Positions 18,584-27,471 of a stretch of 64,000 nt of DNA are shown here, in pieces. The DNA lies in contig NZ_JBHUGS010000002.1 of assembly GCF_042682045.1 (NCBI RefSeq), positions 620,001 to 684,000 of the forward strand, in the 5' to 3' direction. Position 1 is the first letter of the stretch. Each line of letters opens with the position of its first letter. The notes beneath the pieces were generated by a model. The model ran no database searches, was not told where the DNA came from, and saw nothing but the letters and a program-made list of their open reading frames with translations. Source of the DNA: Sphingomonas_R arantia (GTDB lineage Bacteria; Pseudomonadota; Alphaproteobacteria; Sphingomonadales; Sphingomonadaceae). Both the position numbers and the translations under genes were made by a program.

Positions 18584-18711
18584 GTTACCCCGTCTAACGC
18601 GTTGAATCAGAACAGATTTTATTGATCGCCGCGACGCTTCCCCACAAGACTGCCCACTTGCCATTGGACGACGTTAATCGCGTCGCCGGTCACGGGTAAT
18701 TGATCACCGTC

Positions 18712-19368
18712 TTAGGTTCCCGGCCGCTTCACGGTCCGGACGTCGCCAATGCTACGGCAGGTTACGCGTTGGATCACCGCCTTTGCAGTGACCGTCCGGG
18801 CTCCGGACTTATCGATAATTACACGATTTTGTGACGCAGTAAGGCCCCCAAAATCCACTATCATTAGCAGTATGTCTTGGAAGTAGAACGCTTTGTTACG
18901 GTCAAGTGCCTCGGTATTTTCAATCTGTTCAAAAGTAATTTTATGATCAGTGGTCCTCATTCCGATTACCTTTCCAACCAGCGACCCGTTCTGATAGATA
19001 CCATCCTCAAAATCAGGAGGCCTGGGAGGGTCGGTAAGAGCGTTTAGCCCCTTGATAAGATTGCCGTTTGCTTCCTTCCACCAAGTCAGTTCGCGTTGGA
19101 ACACTTCCGAGGCCTCGCGGGCCATGACGCCCGGTGTGGAAACCAGACGAATTATGAGGGCGACCGGGAAAGCAAGGAATGGTGCCGCAGCGGTGAGCGA
19201 CCGTGTTGCTGTGGTCATTTCCGTGAAGGACCCGAGAGCAAGGTAAAGGATTACCGAGGCCATAGCCTGCCCGCAGAGCGACGCAGCTGCGGCAACAGGG
19301 CTGTCCAGCTTCGCGTCTTTCAAGGCCTGGGTGGCCGCAACTTTGGCCACCGATTTGTAATATCCCAC
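18712..19368 (-). CDS. Orphan membrane protein in AT-richer DNA beside tRNA-Ser
   Basis: I do not recognise this family. The 218-residue product has a short N-terminal helix, two hydrophobic segments (about residues 28-48, ASLCGQAMASVILYLALG, and 60-80, APFLAFPVALIIRLV) and a soluble C-terminal half with a beta-rich look (NGSLVGKVIGMRTTDHKITFEQ, FYFQDILLMIVDFGG). Codon use is less GC-biased than in all neighbours and the gene runs toward the tRNA-Ser 3' end, 128 bp away. Both points suggest horizontal acquisition. No integrase or phage gene accompanies it. The ATG at 19368 is reasonable, and the frame is otherwise intact. Confidence 0.7.
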   Translation of the reverse strand: MGYYKSVAKVAATQALKDAKLDSPVAAAASLCGQAMASVILYLALGSFTEMTTATRSLTAAAPFLAFPVALIIRLVSTPGVMAREASEVFQRELTWWKEANGNLIKGLNALTDPPRPPDFEDGIYQNGSLVGKVIGMRTTDHKITFEQIENTEALDRNKAFYFQDILLMIVDFGGLTASQNRVIIDKSGARTVTAKAVIQRVTCRSIGDVRTVKRPGT

Positions 19369-19525
19369 CTGACTCTCTGCCCCTCACTTGCGAATCGGCG
19401 ATACCAAAACGCCCCAACCTTTCGGCAAGGGCGTAACGTACCGTATCGCGTCACTGGTGGGCAGGTTGCGCCTTACCCGCAACGCGAGCGCCCCGTATCC
19501 CGCCGTCCGGGCAAGACTGGGTTCC

Positions 19526-20308
19526 CTACCGTCGGCTGGGTTCGGCCGTCGCGCCCAGGCCGGTGGCCGTCCAGTAGATGCCGCCCATCAGGTGGTTCAG
19601 ATATTGTGGGTCGCGGTACATCTCGCCGTTGTGGCCCAGGGTGGTGACGAACACCCGCCCGCGCTCGTACGGGCGGTGCCAAGCGATCGGATGGTCCCTA
19701 CCCATCGGTTTCGACACCTGACCCGGCCAGATCTTCGTCGGGTCGTATGTCGACTCGTCGACGGTCAACACGGTGCTGATCGTCTGGCGGTGCGGGTTGG
19801 TCGTGACGTAGAACTCGTCGCTCCAGATCCACCGTTCCGGAACGCCGTACGTTGCCGGAAACCTTTTGTCGGTCGTCGTGACGACGCCGGTCTGCAGCAT
19901 CGGGTGAACGCCGACGGTGCGTCCGACGAGCCGTTCGAACCACGGCCAGGCATTCGGCTGGGTGATCGCGGCACGGTGTACCACCATCGCGTTCCCGCCG
20001 GCCCGCATATAGTCCTCGAACCGCTTGCGCTGCGCCGCGTTCAATTCCTCGCTCGGTGTGTTGAGGAACATGACGGCGGCATATTGGCGCAGGTCGCCGT
20101 CGAAGGCCTCGGTCTTGCTCGTCCACGTCAGATCGAACGAATGCAGCTTGGCCAATTGTTCGAAGCTGTCCCGCGCGATCGGGATATACTCGTAATGATA
20201 CTTGCTCGGCATCGCGAGGACGAGCAGCTTGTACTGCGCATCCGCCTGACCTGCGGATGGCACCGCCGACGCCGCGAAGGCGACCAGAGCGTAGGCGATG
20301 GGTCTCAT
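19526..20308 (-). CDS. ThuA-like domain protein, exported
   Basis: A 260-residue protein with a signal peptide (residues 1-24, ending near ADAQ) and one ThuA-like (glutamine-amidotransferase-like fold) domain: LVLAMPSKYHYEYIP, AAVMFLNTPSEELN, GGNAMVVHRAAI, the long HPMLQTG segment, ESTYDP, and the end GRVFVTTLGHNGEMYRDPQYLNHLMGGIYW. ThuA-type proteins are linked to trehalose utilisation in rhizobia and to sugar binding or metabolism elsewhere; the substrate here is unknown. Start ATG at 20308 has CAGGAG eight bases upstream. Its composition is normal for the genome. Confidence 0.88.
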   Translation of the reverse strand: MRPIAYALVAFAASAVPSAGQADAQYKLLVLAMPSKYHYEYIPIARDSFEQLAKLHSFDLTWTSKTEAFDGDLRQYAAVMFLNTPSEELNAAQRKRFEDYMRAGGNAMVVHRAAITQPNAWPWFERLVGRTVGVHPMLQTGVVTTTDKRFPATYGVPERWIWSDEFYVTTNPHRQTISTVLTVDESTYDPTKIWPGQVSKPMGRDHPIAWHRPYERGRVFVTTLGHNGEMYRDPQYLNHLMGGIYWTATGLGATAEPSRR

Positions 20309-20517
20309 GGAATCTCCTGCGTCACGTCACCGAACGTCGTCGACAGGTTCCACACAGACAGCGACGCAGTGCAACCGGCACCAAGGTCTATTCGGTCGCG
20401 ACGCGCTGCTGGAGGAACATCCTGGCGGAAAGAAAGGCGGAAACATATCGCTTTCTCTCAATCCTACGCCCCCCCCCCCCGCTCCGTCGGTAACCCCGGC
20501 CCCCGCCAGGCCTGCTC

Positions 20518-21357
20518 CTACCCGCGCAGCCGTTCCGCGTGCCAGCGGAGATGGTCTTCCATGAAGGTGGACACGAAATAATAGCTGTGATCGTAACCCG
20601 GCTGCATGCGGAGCGTCAGCGGGATGCCCGCCGCTTCACAGGCTGCGGTCAACAGTTCGGGCTTCAGCTGCTCGGCCAGGAACTGGTCGGCCATGCCCTG
20701 ATCGACCAGCAGGTCCGGCACGCGCGCGCCGTCCTCGATCATCGCGACCGCATCGTGCGCGCGCCATGTCGCTTCGTCGGGGCCGAGATAGCCACCGAGC
20801 GCCTTCTTCCCCCACGGCACCTGCCCCGGTGCCACGATCGGCGCGAAGGCGGAGACCGAGCGGTAGCGGCCGGGCATCCCGAGCGCGGCCGTCAGCGCGC
20901 CGTGACCGCCCATCGAATGGCCGAAGATACCCTGCGAGCTCATGTCGGCCGGGAATTCGTTGGCGATCAGCCGTGGCAGCTCGTCGGTGATGTAGGTCCA
21001 CATCCGGTAATGCGCGGTGAACGGCGACGTGGTCGCATCGACGTAGAAGCCCGCACCGAGCCCGAAATCATAGGCCCCGTCGGGATCGTCCGGCACCTGA
21101 TCGCCGCGCGGCGACGTGTCTGGCGCCACCAGAATGATGCCCAGTTCGGCGCACAGCCGGCGATACTCGCCCTTCTCCGTCACGTTGGCGTGCGTGCAGG
21201 ACAGGCCCGACAGATACCACAGAACCGGCAGCGTCGTGCCGCTGGCATGCGCCGGCACGAACACCGAGAATGTCATGGCGGTGCTCGTGGCACTGGACGC
21301 GTGGCGATAGACGCCCTGGATGCCGCCATGGGCATGTGCGGTCGAAACGATTTCCAC
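20518..21357 (-). CDS. fghA: S-formylglutathione hydrolase
   Basis: A 279-residue alpha/beta hydrolase of the esterase D family: LPVLWYLSGLSCTHAN, DTSPRGDQVPDDPD, nucleophile Ser in GHSMGGHGAL (about 150), catalytic Asp in VDQGMADQF and His in GYDHSYYF. It hydrolyses S-formylglutathione to formate and glutathione, the second step of glutathione-dependent formaldehyde oxidation. It lies 22 bp after the frmA stop, so the two form an operon. Confidence 0.96.
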   Translation of the reverse strand: MEIVSTAHAHGGIQGVYRHASSATSTAMTFSVFVPAHASGTTLPVLWYLSGLSCTHANVTEKGEYRRLCAELGIILVAPDTSPRGDQVPDDPDGAYDFGLGAGFYVDATTSPFTAHYRMWTYITDELPRLIANEFPADMSSQGIFGHSMGGHGALTAALGMPGRYRSVSAFAPIVAPGQVPWGKKALGGYLGPDEATWRAHDAVAMIEDGARVPDLLVDQGMADQFLAEQLKPELLTAACEAAGIPLTLRMQPGYDHSYYFVSTFMEDHLRWHAERLRG

Positions 21358-21379
21358 GATCTGTGGCTCCTTCAGCGGT

Positions 21380-22489
21380 TCAGTACTGCACGACCGAGCG
21401 GATCGATTCGCCCGCGTGCATCAGGTCGAACCCGCGGTTGATCTCGTCCAGCGTCAGGACGTGGGTGATCATCGGGTCGATCTCGATCTTGCCGTTCATG
21501 TACCAGTCGACGATCTTCGGCGTATCGGTCCGCCCGCGCGCACCGCCGAACGCGGAGCCCTTCCACACCCGCCCGGTGACGAGCTGGAACGGCCGCGTGC
21601 TGATCTCCTTGCCCGCCTCCGCCACGCCGATCACCACCGACACGCCCCAGCCGCGGTGGCACGCCTCCAGCGCCTGCCGCATCACGGTCGTGTTGCCGGT
21701 GCAGTCGAACGTATAGTCCGCGCCGCCGTCGGTCAGCCCGACGAGATGCTGGACGATGTCGCCGTCCACCTTCGACGGATTGACGAAATGGGTCATGCCG
21801 AACCGCTTGCCCCACGATTCCTTGTCGTCGTTCAGGTCGACGCCGATGATCCGGTCCGCGCCCACCATCCGCGCGCCCTGGATCACGTTCAGCCCGATCC
21901 CGCCCAGCCCGAACACGATCACGTTCGCGCCCGGCTCGACCTTCGCCGTGTTCACGACCGCGCCGACACCCGTCGTCACGCCGCAGCCGACATAGCAGGC
22001 CGACTGGAACGGCGCGTCGTCACGGATCTTCGCCACCGCGATCTCCGGCACCACGGTGAAGTTAGAGAAGGTCGAACAGCCCATATAGTGGAAGATCGGC
22101 TGCCCCTTGTAGCTGAACCGCGTCGTGCCGTCGGGCATCAGCCCCTTGCCCTGCGTCGCGCGAATCTTGGTGCACAGGTTGGTCTTGCCGCTCAGGCACG
22201 ACTTACATTCGCGGCATTCCGGCGTGTAGAGCGGGATGACATGGTCGCCCACCGCGACGCTGGTCACCCCCGCGCCGATTTCGCGCACGATGCCCGCGCC
22301 CTCATGGCCCAGCACGCTCGGGAACAGCCCCTCGCTGTCCAGCCCGTCGAGCGTATAGGCGTCGGTGTGGCAGATGCCCGTCGCGACGATCTCGATCAGG
22401 ACCTCGCCCGCCTTCGGCCCTTCCAGGTCGAGTTCGACGATCTCGAGGGGTCGCTTCGCTTCGAACGCCACTGCTGCCCGTGTCTTCAT
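21380..22489 (-). CDS. frmA: S-(hydroxymethyl)glutathione dehydrogenase / class III alcohol dehydrogenase
   Basis: A 369-residue zinc-dependent medium-chain dehydrogenase. Visible are catalytic zinc ligands (ATGICHTD; GHEGAG), the structural zinc loop CRECKSCLSGKTNLC, the NAD-binding GLGGIGLNVI, and class III-specific blocks such as STFSNFTVV and NEINRGFDLM-type end (LDEINRGFDLMHAGESIR). It oxidises the formaldehyde-glutathione adduct to S-formylglutathione; it can also reduce S-nitrosoglutathione. ATG at 22489 (MKTRAAVAF) is the normal family start. Operon with fghA. Confidence 0.96.
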   Translation of the reverse strand: MKTRAAVAFEAKRPLEIVELDLEGPKAGEVLIEIVATGICHTDAYTLDGLDSEGLFPSVLGHEGAGIVREIGAGVTSVAVGDHVIPLYTPECRECKSCLSGKTNLCTKIRATQGKGLMPDGTTRFSYKGQPIFHYMGCSTFSNFTVVPEIAVAKIRDDAPFQSACYVGCGVTTGVGAVVNTAKVEPGANVIVFGLGGIGLNVIQGARMVGADRIIGVDLNDDKESWGKRFGMTHFVNPSKVDGDIVQHLVGLTDGGADYTFDCTGNTTVMRQALEACHRGWGVSVVIGVAEAGKEISTRPFQLVTGRVWKGSAFGGARGRTDTPKIVDWYMNGKIEIDPMITHVLTLDEINRGFDLMHAGESIRSVVQY

Positions 22490-22570
22490 GGTCACTCGCC
22501 CGTCATCGTTCCTGGTTGGTGATGACATTAGCGAGCGTGCGGCCATGCGACCAGCACTGCGTATTGGGGC

Positions 22571-23509
22571 TCAGCCCTTCGCCGCCTCCGCCGCGCAGAC
22601 CTGCGCCCATTCCGCGTTGCCCAGCCGCGACGCGAGATAGTCGAGCAGCACCGTCACCCGCGCAGGCCGCTGGACCCCCGGCGGCGTCAGCAGGTGCAGG
22701 CCGATGTCGGGCATCCGCCAGCCGGGCAGCACCTCCACCAGCCGGCCGTCCGCCAGTTCCTGCCAGATCATGAAATCGGGCTGTACGGCGATCCCCAGCC
22801 CGGCGAGTAGCGCGGGGGTCAGCGCGTCGGCACTGTTCGCGCTCAGCTGCCCGGTCAGCGTCACGACATATTCGCCCGCCTCCGCATGGACGAGCCGCAG
22901 CAGGCCCGGCGGCGATACATTGGTGTAGAGCAGCCCACGCGACGTCTCCAAGTCGCGCGGGTGCTCCGGCCGGCCGTGGCGCGCGATCCACGACGGTGCC
23001 GCCACCAACGGCAGCCGGACCGAGCATAACCGCCGTGCGCGCAGCGAGGAATCCGCGAGGCTCGCGATCCGGATCGCCACGTCGACGCCCGACGCGACGA
23101 GATCGACCTGCGCATCGCTCAACTGCATCTCGATACAGATGTCCGGGTAAAGTTCGAAGAACGCCGGCAGCAGCGGCGCGACATGCCGCACGCCGAACGA
23201 CATCGGCAGCGCGAGGACCACCTTGCCGCGCGGGGTCGCCGCCTGCGACGATGCCTCGCCCTCCGCCGCCTCGCCGTCCGCCAGGATGCGACGCGCGCGG
23301 TCCAGCACGCCGCGCCCGCTCTCGGTCAGCGCCAGCTGCCGCGAGGTACGGTGGAGCAACGGCACGCCAAGCCGCGCCTCCAGCCGGGTGACCGCCTTCG
23401 ACACGGTCGGTTTCGACAGGTGGAGTGCATCGGCGGCGCGTGCGAACGATCCCGCCTCCACCACCTTGGCGAAGATCGCCCACGCTTCCAGATCGGGCAA
23501 CGCGGACAT
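22571..23509 (-). CDS. LysR-family transcriptional regulator
   Basis: A 312-residue LysR protein of the CrgA/DsdC-like group: AIFAKVVEAGSFARAA and STVSKAV-type helix (LSKPTVSKAVTRLE) at the N-terminus, LLHRTSRQLALTESG, then a substrate-binding domain. ATG at 23509 is favoured by AAGGAA nine bases upstream; an ATG at 23527 is possible. It is divergent from the pirin gene (109 bp), a very common pair in proteobacteria in which the regulator controls the pirin gene. It is also 81 bp upstream of frmA on the same strand, so it could influence that operon. Confidence 0.93.
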   Translation of the reverse strand: MSALPDLEAWAIFAKVVEAGSFARAADALHLSKPTVSKAVTRLEARLGVPLLHRTSRQLALTESGRGVLDRARRILADGEAAEGEASSQAATPRGKVVLALPMSFGVRHVAPLLPAFFELYPDICIEMQLSDAQVDLVASGVDVAIRIASLADSSLRARRLCSVRLPLVAAPSWIARHGRPEHPRDLETSRGLLYTNVSPPGLLRLVHAEAGEYVVTLTGQLSANSADALTPALLAGLGIAVQPDFMIWQELADGRLVEVLPGWRMPDIGLHLLTPPGVQRPARVTVLLDYLASRLGNAEWAQVCAAEAAKG

Positions 23510-23618
23510 GGGCGTCGTTTCCTTCATCGATGGAGTGCCGTCATTGCACTTCTTAACGCCCATCGAAAGCGTATCTTGGTCGCAACGGCCGCACCCGGCC
23601 ATTTTGACGGAGCAGACG

Positions 23619-24317
23619 ATGATCGACCTTCGCCCCTTTTCCACGCTCGGCGGCGCCAACCATGGCTGGCTCGACGCCAAGCATCATTTCTCGTTCGCCG
23701 GCTATCATGATCCCGCCCGCATGGGCTGGGGCAACATCCGCGTCTGGAACGACGACGTGATCGCGCCGAAATCCGGTTTCCCGCCGCATCCGCACCGCGA
23801 CATGGAGATCATCACCTATGTCCGCGAAGGTGCGATCACCCACAAGGACAGCTTGGGCAATCTCGGCCGGACCGAGGCGGGCGACGTGCAGGTGATGTCC
23901 GCCGGCACCGGGATCACCCACGCCGAATATAATGTCGAGGACGTCGAGACGCGGATCTTCCAGATCTGGATCCAGCCGACCAGCCGCGGCGTCGCCCCCA
24001 GCTGGGGCGCGCGCCCCTTCCCCAAGGGCGAACGCTCGGGCCGCTTCGTGACGCTCGCTTCGGGCTTCGCCGAGGACACCGACGCGCTCCGCATCCGCAC
24101 CGATGCGCGGATCGTGGCCGCATCGGTCAAGGCCGGCGAGACGATCGACTATGCGCTCGGCAAGGAACGGCGCGGCTATCTCGTCCCCGCGACGGGCGCA
24201 GTGACGATCGACGGCGTAAAGGTCAACACCCGCGACGGTGTCGCCATCACCGATGTCGACACCCTGCGCGTGACGGCGGTCGAGGACAGCGAGCTGATCC
24301 TGGTCGACGGCGCGTAA
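23619..24317 (+). CDS. Pirin family protein (YhhW/YhaK-like quercetinase type)
   Basis: A 232-residue bicupin of bacterial pirin type. Metal ligands are visible in the N-terminal cupin (FPPHPHRDMEI, then GITHAEYN). Bacterial pirins bind iron or another metal and some cleave quercetin in vitro; the physiological substrate is not known here. ATG at 23619 fits the standard family start (MIDLRPF), while the longer open frame from 23223 overlaps the divergent LysR gene. The LysR gene is probably its regulator. Confidence 0.93.
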   Translation: MIDLRPFSTLGGANHGWLDAKHHFSFAGYHDPARMGWGNIRVWNDDVIAPKSGFPPHPHRDMEIITYVREGAITHKDSLGNLGRTEAGDVQVMSAGTGITHAEYNVEDVETRIFQIWIQPTSRGVAPSWGARPFPKGERSGRFVTLASGFAEDTDALRIRTDARIVAASVKAGETIDYALGKERRGYLVPATGAVTIDGVKVNTRDGVAITDVDTLRVTAVEDSELILVDGA

Positions 24318-24326
24318 AACCAATGA

Positions 24327-24397
24327 GCGTTCCCCGGCGGAGGCCGGGGCCTAGGTGAAACGGTTGCACCAAGGCCCCGGCCTCCGCCGGGGAACGC
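24327..24397. repeat. Perfect 26-bp inverted repeat between pirin and kup
   Basis: The arms at 24327-24352 and 24372-24397 are exact reverse complements (GCGTTCCCCGGCGGAGGCCG core) with a 19-nt loop. It sits 9 bp after the pirin stop and faces the convergent kup gene; a partial extra arm (GGCCCCGGC) follows near 24415-24440. It probably acts as a bidirectional terminator or mRNA-end stabiliser. Confidence 0.85.
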
Positions 24398-24445
24398 ATC
24401 GAGCGTTACAAGCAAGGCCCCGGCCACGCGCGCCGGGGTCCAGCC

Positions 24446-26353
24446 TCAGATCTCCACCTGACTGCCCAACTCCACCACCCGGTTATGCGGCAGCTTGAAG
24501 AACTCCATCGCCGTCTCCGCATTGCGCAGCATCCAGGCGAAAAACTGCTCCCGCCACCGCGCCATCCCCGGCCGCGCGGCCGAGATCAGCGTCTGCCGCC
24601 CCAGGAAATAGCTTGTCTCCATCGGCCGGAACGCGCCGCCGCCGATCGTGATCGCGGTCAGCGCCGCCGGGATGTCGATATCCTGCATGAACCCGTAATG
24701 CAGGATCACGCGCGAGAAGCCGTGGCCCATGTCGACCACCTCCGGACACGCCCCGGCCTCGACCAGCGGCACGCCCTCGATCGTCACCGTCAGGATCACC
24801 ACCCGCTCGTGCAGCACGCGGTTGTGCTTCATGTTGTGGAGCAGCGCGGACGGTATGCCGTGCGGCGACGCGGACAGGAACACCGCGGTCCCCGGCACGC
24901 GCCCGACCGACCCGGCGGCGGAGCGAATGAACACATCCACCGGCATCGCACTCTCGTCCAGCCGCGCCCGCATCAGCCGGCGACCCGTCGCCCAGGTCGT
25001 CAGCACCGTGAACACCACCGCGCCGACCAGCAGCGGGAACCACCCGCCGTCCGGGATCTTCGTCAGGTTCGACGCCAGATACGCGCCGTCGATCACCAGG
25101 AACACGCCGGTCACCGCGAACGCGACCCAACGGTTCCATTTCCACACCGTCACCGCCAGCACGCCCAGCATGCACGCCGTGATGAACATCGTCCCCGTCA
25201 CCGCGATGCCGTACGCCGCGGCAAGATTGCTCGACGTGCCGAAGCCCAGCACCAGCATGATGACGAAGCCGAGCAGCACCCAGTTGACCAGCGGCAGATA
25301 GATCTGCCCCGCCGCGGTGGCACTGGTATGGACCATCTTCAGCCGCGGCAGGAAGCCGAGCTGGATCGCCTGCTGCGTCACCGAGAATGCGCCGGAAATG
25401 ACCGCCTGACTGGCGATGATCGTCGCCATCGTCGCCAGGATCACCAGCGGCAGCCGCAACGCGTCGGGCGCGAGAAGATAGAAGGGATTCTCGATCGCCG
25501 CCGGGTTCTCGATCAGCAGCGCGGCCTGCCCCAGATAGTTCAGCAGCAGGCACGGGAACGCCATGTAGAGCCACGACACCGCGATCGCCTTGCGCCCGAA
25601 ATGGCCCATGTCGGCATAGAGCGCCTCCGCCCCGGTCACCGCCAGCACGACCGACCCGAGCGCCAGGAACGCGCGCAGCGGATCCATCGTGAAGAACGTG
25701 ACCGCATAGGTCGGGCTGAGCGCGCGCAGCACTTCCGGATGCGGCAGGATCGCCAGCATGCCGAGCACCGCCAGCACCGCGAAATACACCAGCATCACCG
25801 GGCCGAAGATCATGCCGACCTTCGCGGTCCCGCGCGACTGGATCATGAACAGCGCGATCAGCACCGCGATCGAGATCGGCACCACCAGCGGCGCGAGCCC
25901 CGCCTGCACGATCGTCAGCCCCTCAACCGCCGACAGTACGGAGATCGCCGGCGTGATGATCGCATCGCCGTAGAACAAGGCGGTCGCGACGATGCCGAGC
26001 AGCACGATCCCGCGCGTCCAGCCGCGGTCGCCACTGCTCCGCACGATCAGTGCAAGCAGCGCAAGGCTCCCGCCCTCGCCGCGATTGTCGGCGCGCAGGA
26101 TGATGAGCACATATTTCAGCGTGACGATCAGCGTCATCGTCCAGAAGATGAGCGAGATCACCCCGTACAGATGCGGCGCATCCACCGCGAGCCGGTGATG
26201 CCCGATGAAACTTTCCTTCAACGCATAGAGCGGCGACGTGCCGATATCGCCGAACACCACGCCGATCGCGCCGAGCGCAAGCGTCGACGTCCGATCCTGC
26301 GGCCCGTGATGCGTCACCGGCCCCGCGGCGTCCGTCTCGATTCCCGTCGTCAT
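24446..26353 (-). CDS. kup: Low-affinity potassium transporter Kup
   Basis: A 635-residue Kup/HAK/KUP potassium symporter: a first membrane segment with GDIGTSPLYAL, about twelve hydrophobic segments up to about residue 440, GGWFPLLVGAV, and a cytosolic C-terminal domain of about 180 residues (PGTAVFLSASPHGIPSALLHNMKHN). Potassium is taken up with protons. ATG at 26353 is chosen over TTG at 26368, with AGGGCGG just upstream. It converges with the pirin gene and is divergent from the zinc-ribbon glycosyltransferase gene (170 bp spacer). A role in osmotic adaptation beside the sugar cluster is only a suggestion. Confidence 0.96.
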   Translation of the reverse strand: MTTGIETDAAGPVTHHGPQDRTSTLALGAIGVVFGDIGTSPLYALKESFIGHHRLAVDAPHLYGVISLIFWTMTLIVTLKYVLIILRADNRGEGGSLALLALIVRSSGDRGWTRGIVLLGIVATALFYGDAIITPAISVLSAVEGLTIVQAGLAPLVVPISIAVLIALFMIQSRGTAKVGMIFGPVMLVYFAVLAVLGMLAILPHPEVLRALSPTYAVTFFTMDPLRAFLALGSVVLAVTGAEALYADMGHFGRKAIAVSWLYMAFPCLLLNYLGQAALLIENPAAIENPFYLLAPDALRLPLVILATMATIIASQAVISGAFSVTQQAIQLGFLPRLKMVHTSATAAGQIYLPLVNWVLLGFVIMLVLGFGTSSNLAAAYGIAVTGTMFITACMLGVLAVTVWKWNRWVAFAVTGVFLVIDGAYLASNLTKIPDGGWFPLLVGAVVFTVLTTWATGRRLMRARLDESAMPVDVFIRSAAGSVGRVPGTAVFLSASPHGIPSALLHNMKHNRVLHERVVILTVTIEGVPLVEAGACPEVVDMGHGFSRVILHYGFMQDIDIPAALTAITIGGGAFRPMETSYFLGRQTLISAARPGMARWREQFFAWMLRNAETAMEFFKLPHNRVVELGSQVEI

Positions 26354-26523
26354 GTGCCGCCCTGTCAAAAGTCTTCACGCCGCATGTGCATGGTCCCGCA
26401 TAGCGAAACCAGCCATTCCGGCGGCCCACCGCATAGTATTCGCATATGTTTTTGGTGGCCGATGTTGTTTCGGAACTGCCGTTGCGCGATGACCACCGCC
26501 ATGCCCACGACCCGGATACGGCG

Positions 26524-27471
26524 ATGACGCGCTGCGCGATCTGCGGGAACCGCGCGCGGCACGACCGTGGCGACGGGGTGCGCGAATGCACCCATTGCGG
26601 GCTGCGCTACAGCGCCGGCCACCGCGCCATGGACGCCATCGCCGCGGACACCGCGGACCGGCTCGCGGCACCGTTAGTCGACCTGATCGCCCACCCCCCG
26701 CAGGACTGGACCTGCGCCATCGCCACGCTGCGCATCGCCGGCTACCGCTTCGGCCGCGCGATCCGCCCCGCAGACGCTGCACAGGCGGCCGAACTGGCCG
26801 ACCCCACCGGCACCCTCCCCGCCGCCGCGCTGACCGCGCCACTCCCCGTCGACGGACCAGCGATCACGCTCGGCATCATGGGCCGCGTCTCCGAACTTCG
26901 CGCGATCCGCCGCCTTGTCGATCGGCTAACCCCGCACTTCGCCAAGGTCCGCGTGCTGATCGACAGCGATGATGAGACCGTCGTGGCGGGCCTGTCGCGC
27001 CCAGACGTCGAGTATCTCACCCACCCGCTCGGTCAGGATTTCTCGGCCCAGCGCAATCGCTTGCAAGGCGCGTGCGAGACGCCGTGGCAACTCCAGCTCG
27101 ACGCCGACGAGGACCTCGACCCGGCCATGCTTGCCGCCCTGCCCGGCCTCGCCGCCGATGCCGACGCGCACGGCCTGCGCTCGCTCGCCTTCCCGCGTTC
27201 GAACCTCGTGGACGGCGTCCGCTCGGATCACTGGCCCGACGTCCAGTACCGCCTCAACCGCGCCGAAGTCCGCTTCTCCGGCGTCGTCCACGAACGGCCC
27301 AACCCGTCGCGCGACTGGCGCCATTCCGCGCTCGCCCCGGCCGGCGCGATTCTCCACCGGCTGGACGGCGCCCACGTCCCCGCCCGCACCTCGCGCTACG
27401 CCGCGATGGCCGCCGACGGCGCGCGGCCGGCGGACGAAGCCGCGCTGCTTCGCCCGTTCAGCGCCGACTGA
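26524..27471 (+). CDS. Glycosyltransferase-2-like protein with N-terminal zinc-ribbon
   Basis: A 315-residue protein. Residues 4-28 carry CAIC and CTHC pairs, a likely zinc ribbon of the kind found before methyltransferase or glycosyltransferase domains. After an intermediate region, residues about 115-290 resemble a GT2 fold: ITLGIMGRVSELRAI, AQRNRLQGACETPWQLQLDADEDLDP (acidic metal motif) and RFSGVVHERP, which is typical of SunS/WaaE-type enzymes. ATG at 26524 is preferred; an ATG at 26446 would add 26 residues lying in the divergent promoter region. It converges on the next gene with a 14-bp overlap of 3' ends. The acceptor is unknown. Confidence 0.72.
   Translation: MTRCAICGNRARHDRGDGVRECTHCGLRYSAGHRAMDAIAADTADRLAAPLVDLIAHPPQDWTCAIATLRIAGYRFGRAIRPADAAQAAELADPTGTLPAAALTAPLPVDGPAITLGIMGRVSELRAIRRLVDRLTPHFAKVRVLIDSDDETVVAGLSRPDVEYLTHPLGQDFSAQRNRLQGACETPWQLQLDADEDLDPAMLAALPGLAADADAHGLRSLAFPRSNLVDGVRSDHWPDVQYRLNRAEVRFSGVVHERPNPSRDWRHSALAPAGAILHRLDGAHVPARTSRYAAMAADGARPADEAALLRPFSAD

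Noticed and set aside
20465..20480. Long C run as a sign of an assembly error or phase-variable tract
   Set aside because: The run lies between genes, about 40 bp after the fghA stop, so it cannot shift a reading frame.
24485..26527. A 680-residue plus-strand open frame opposite kup
   Set aside because: Composition is Arg/His/Gln-rich without hydrophobic segments or motifs; kup on the other strand is complete.
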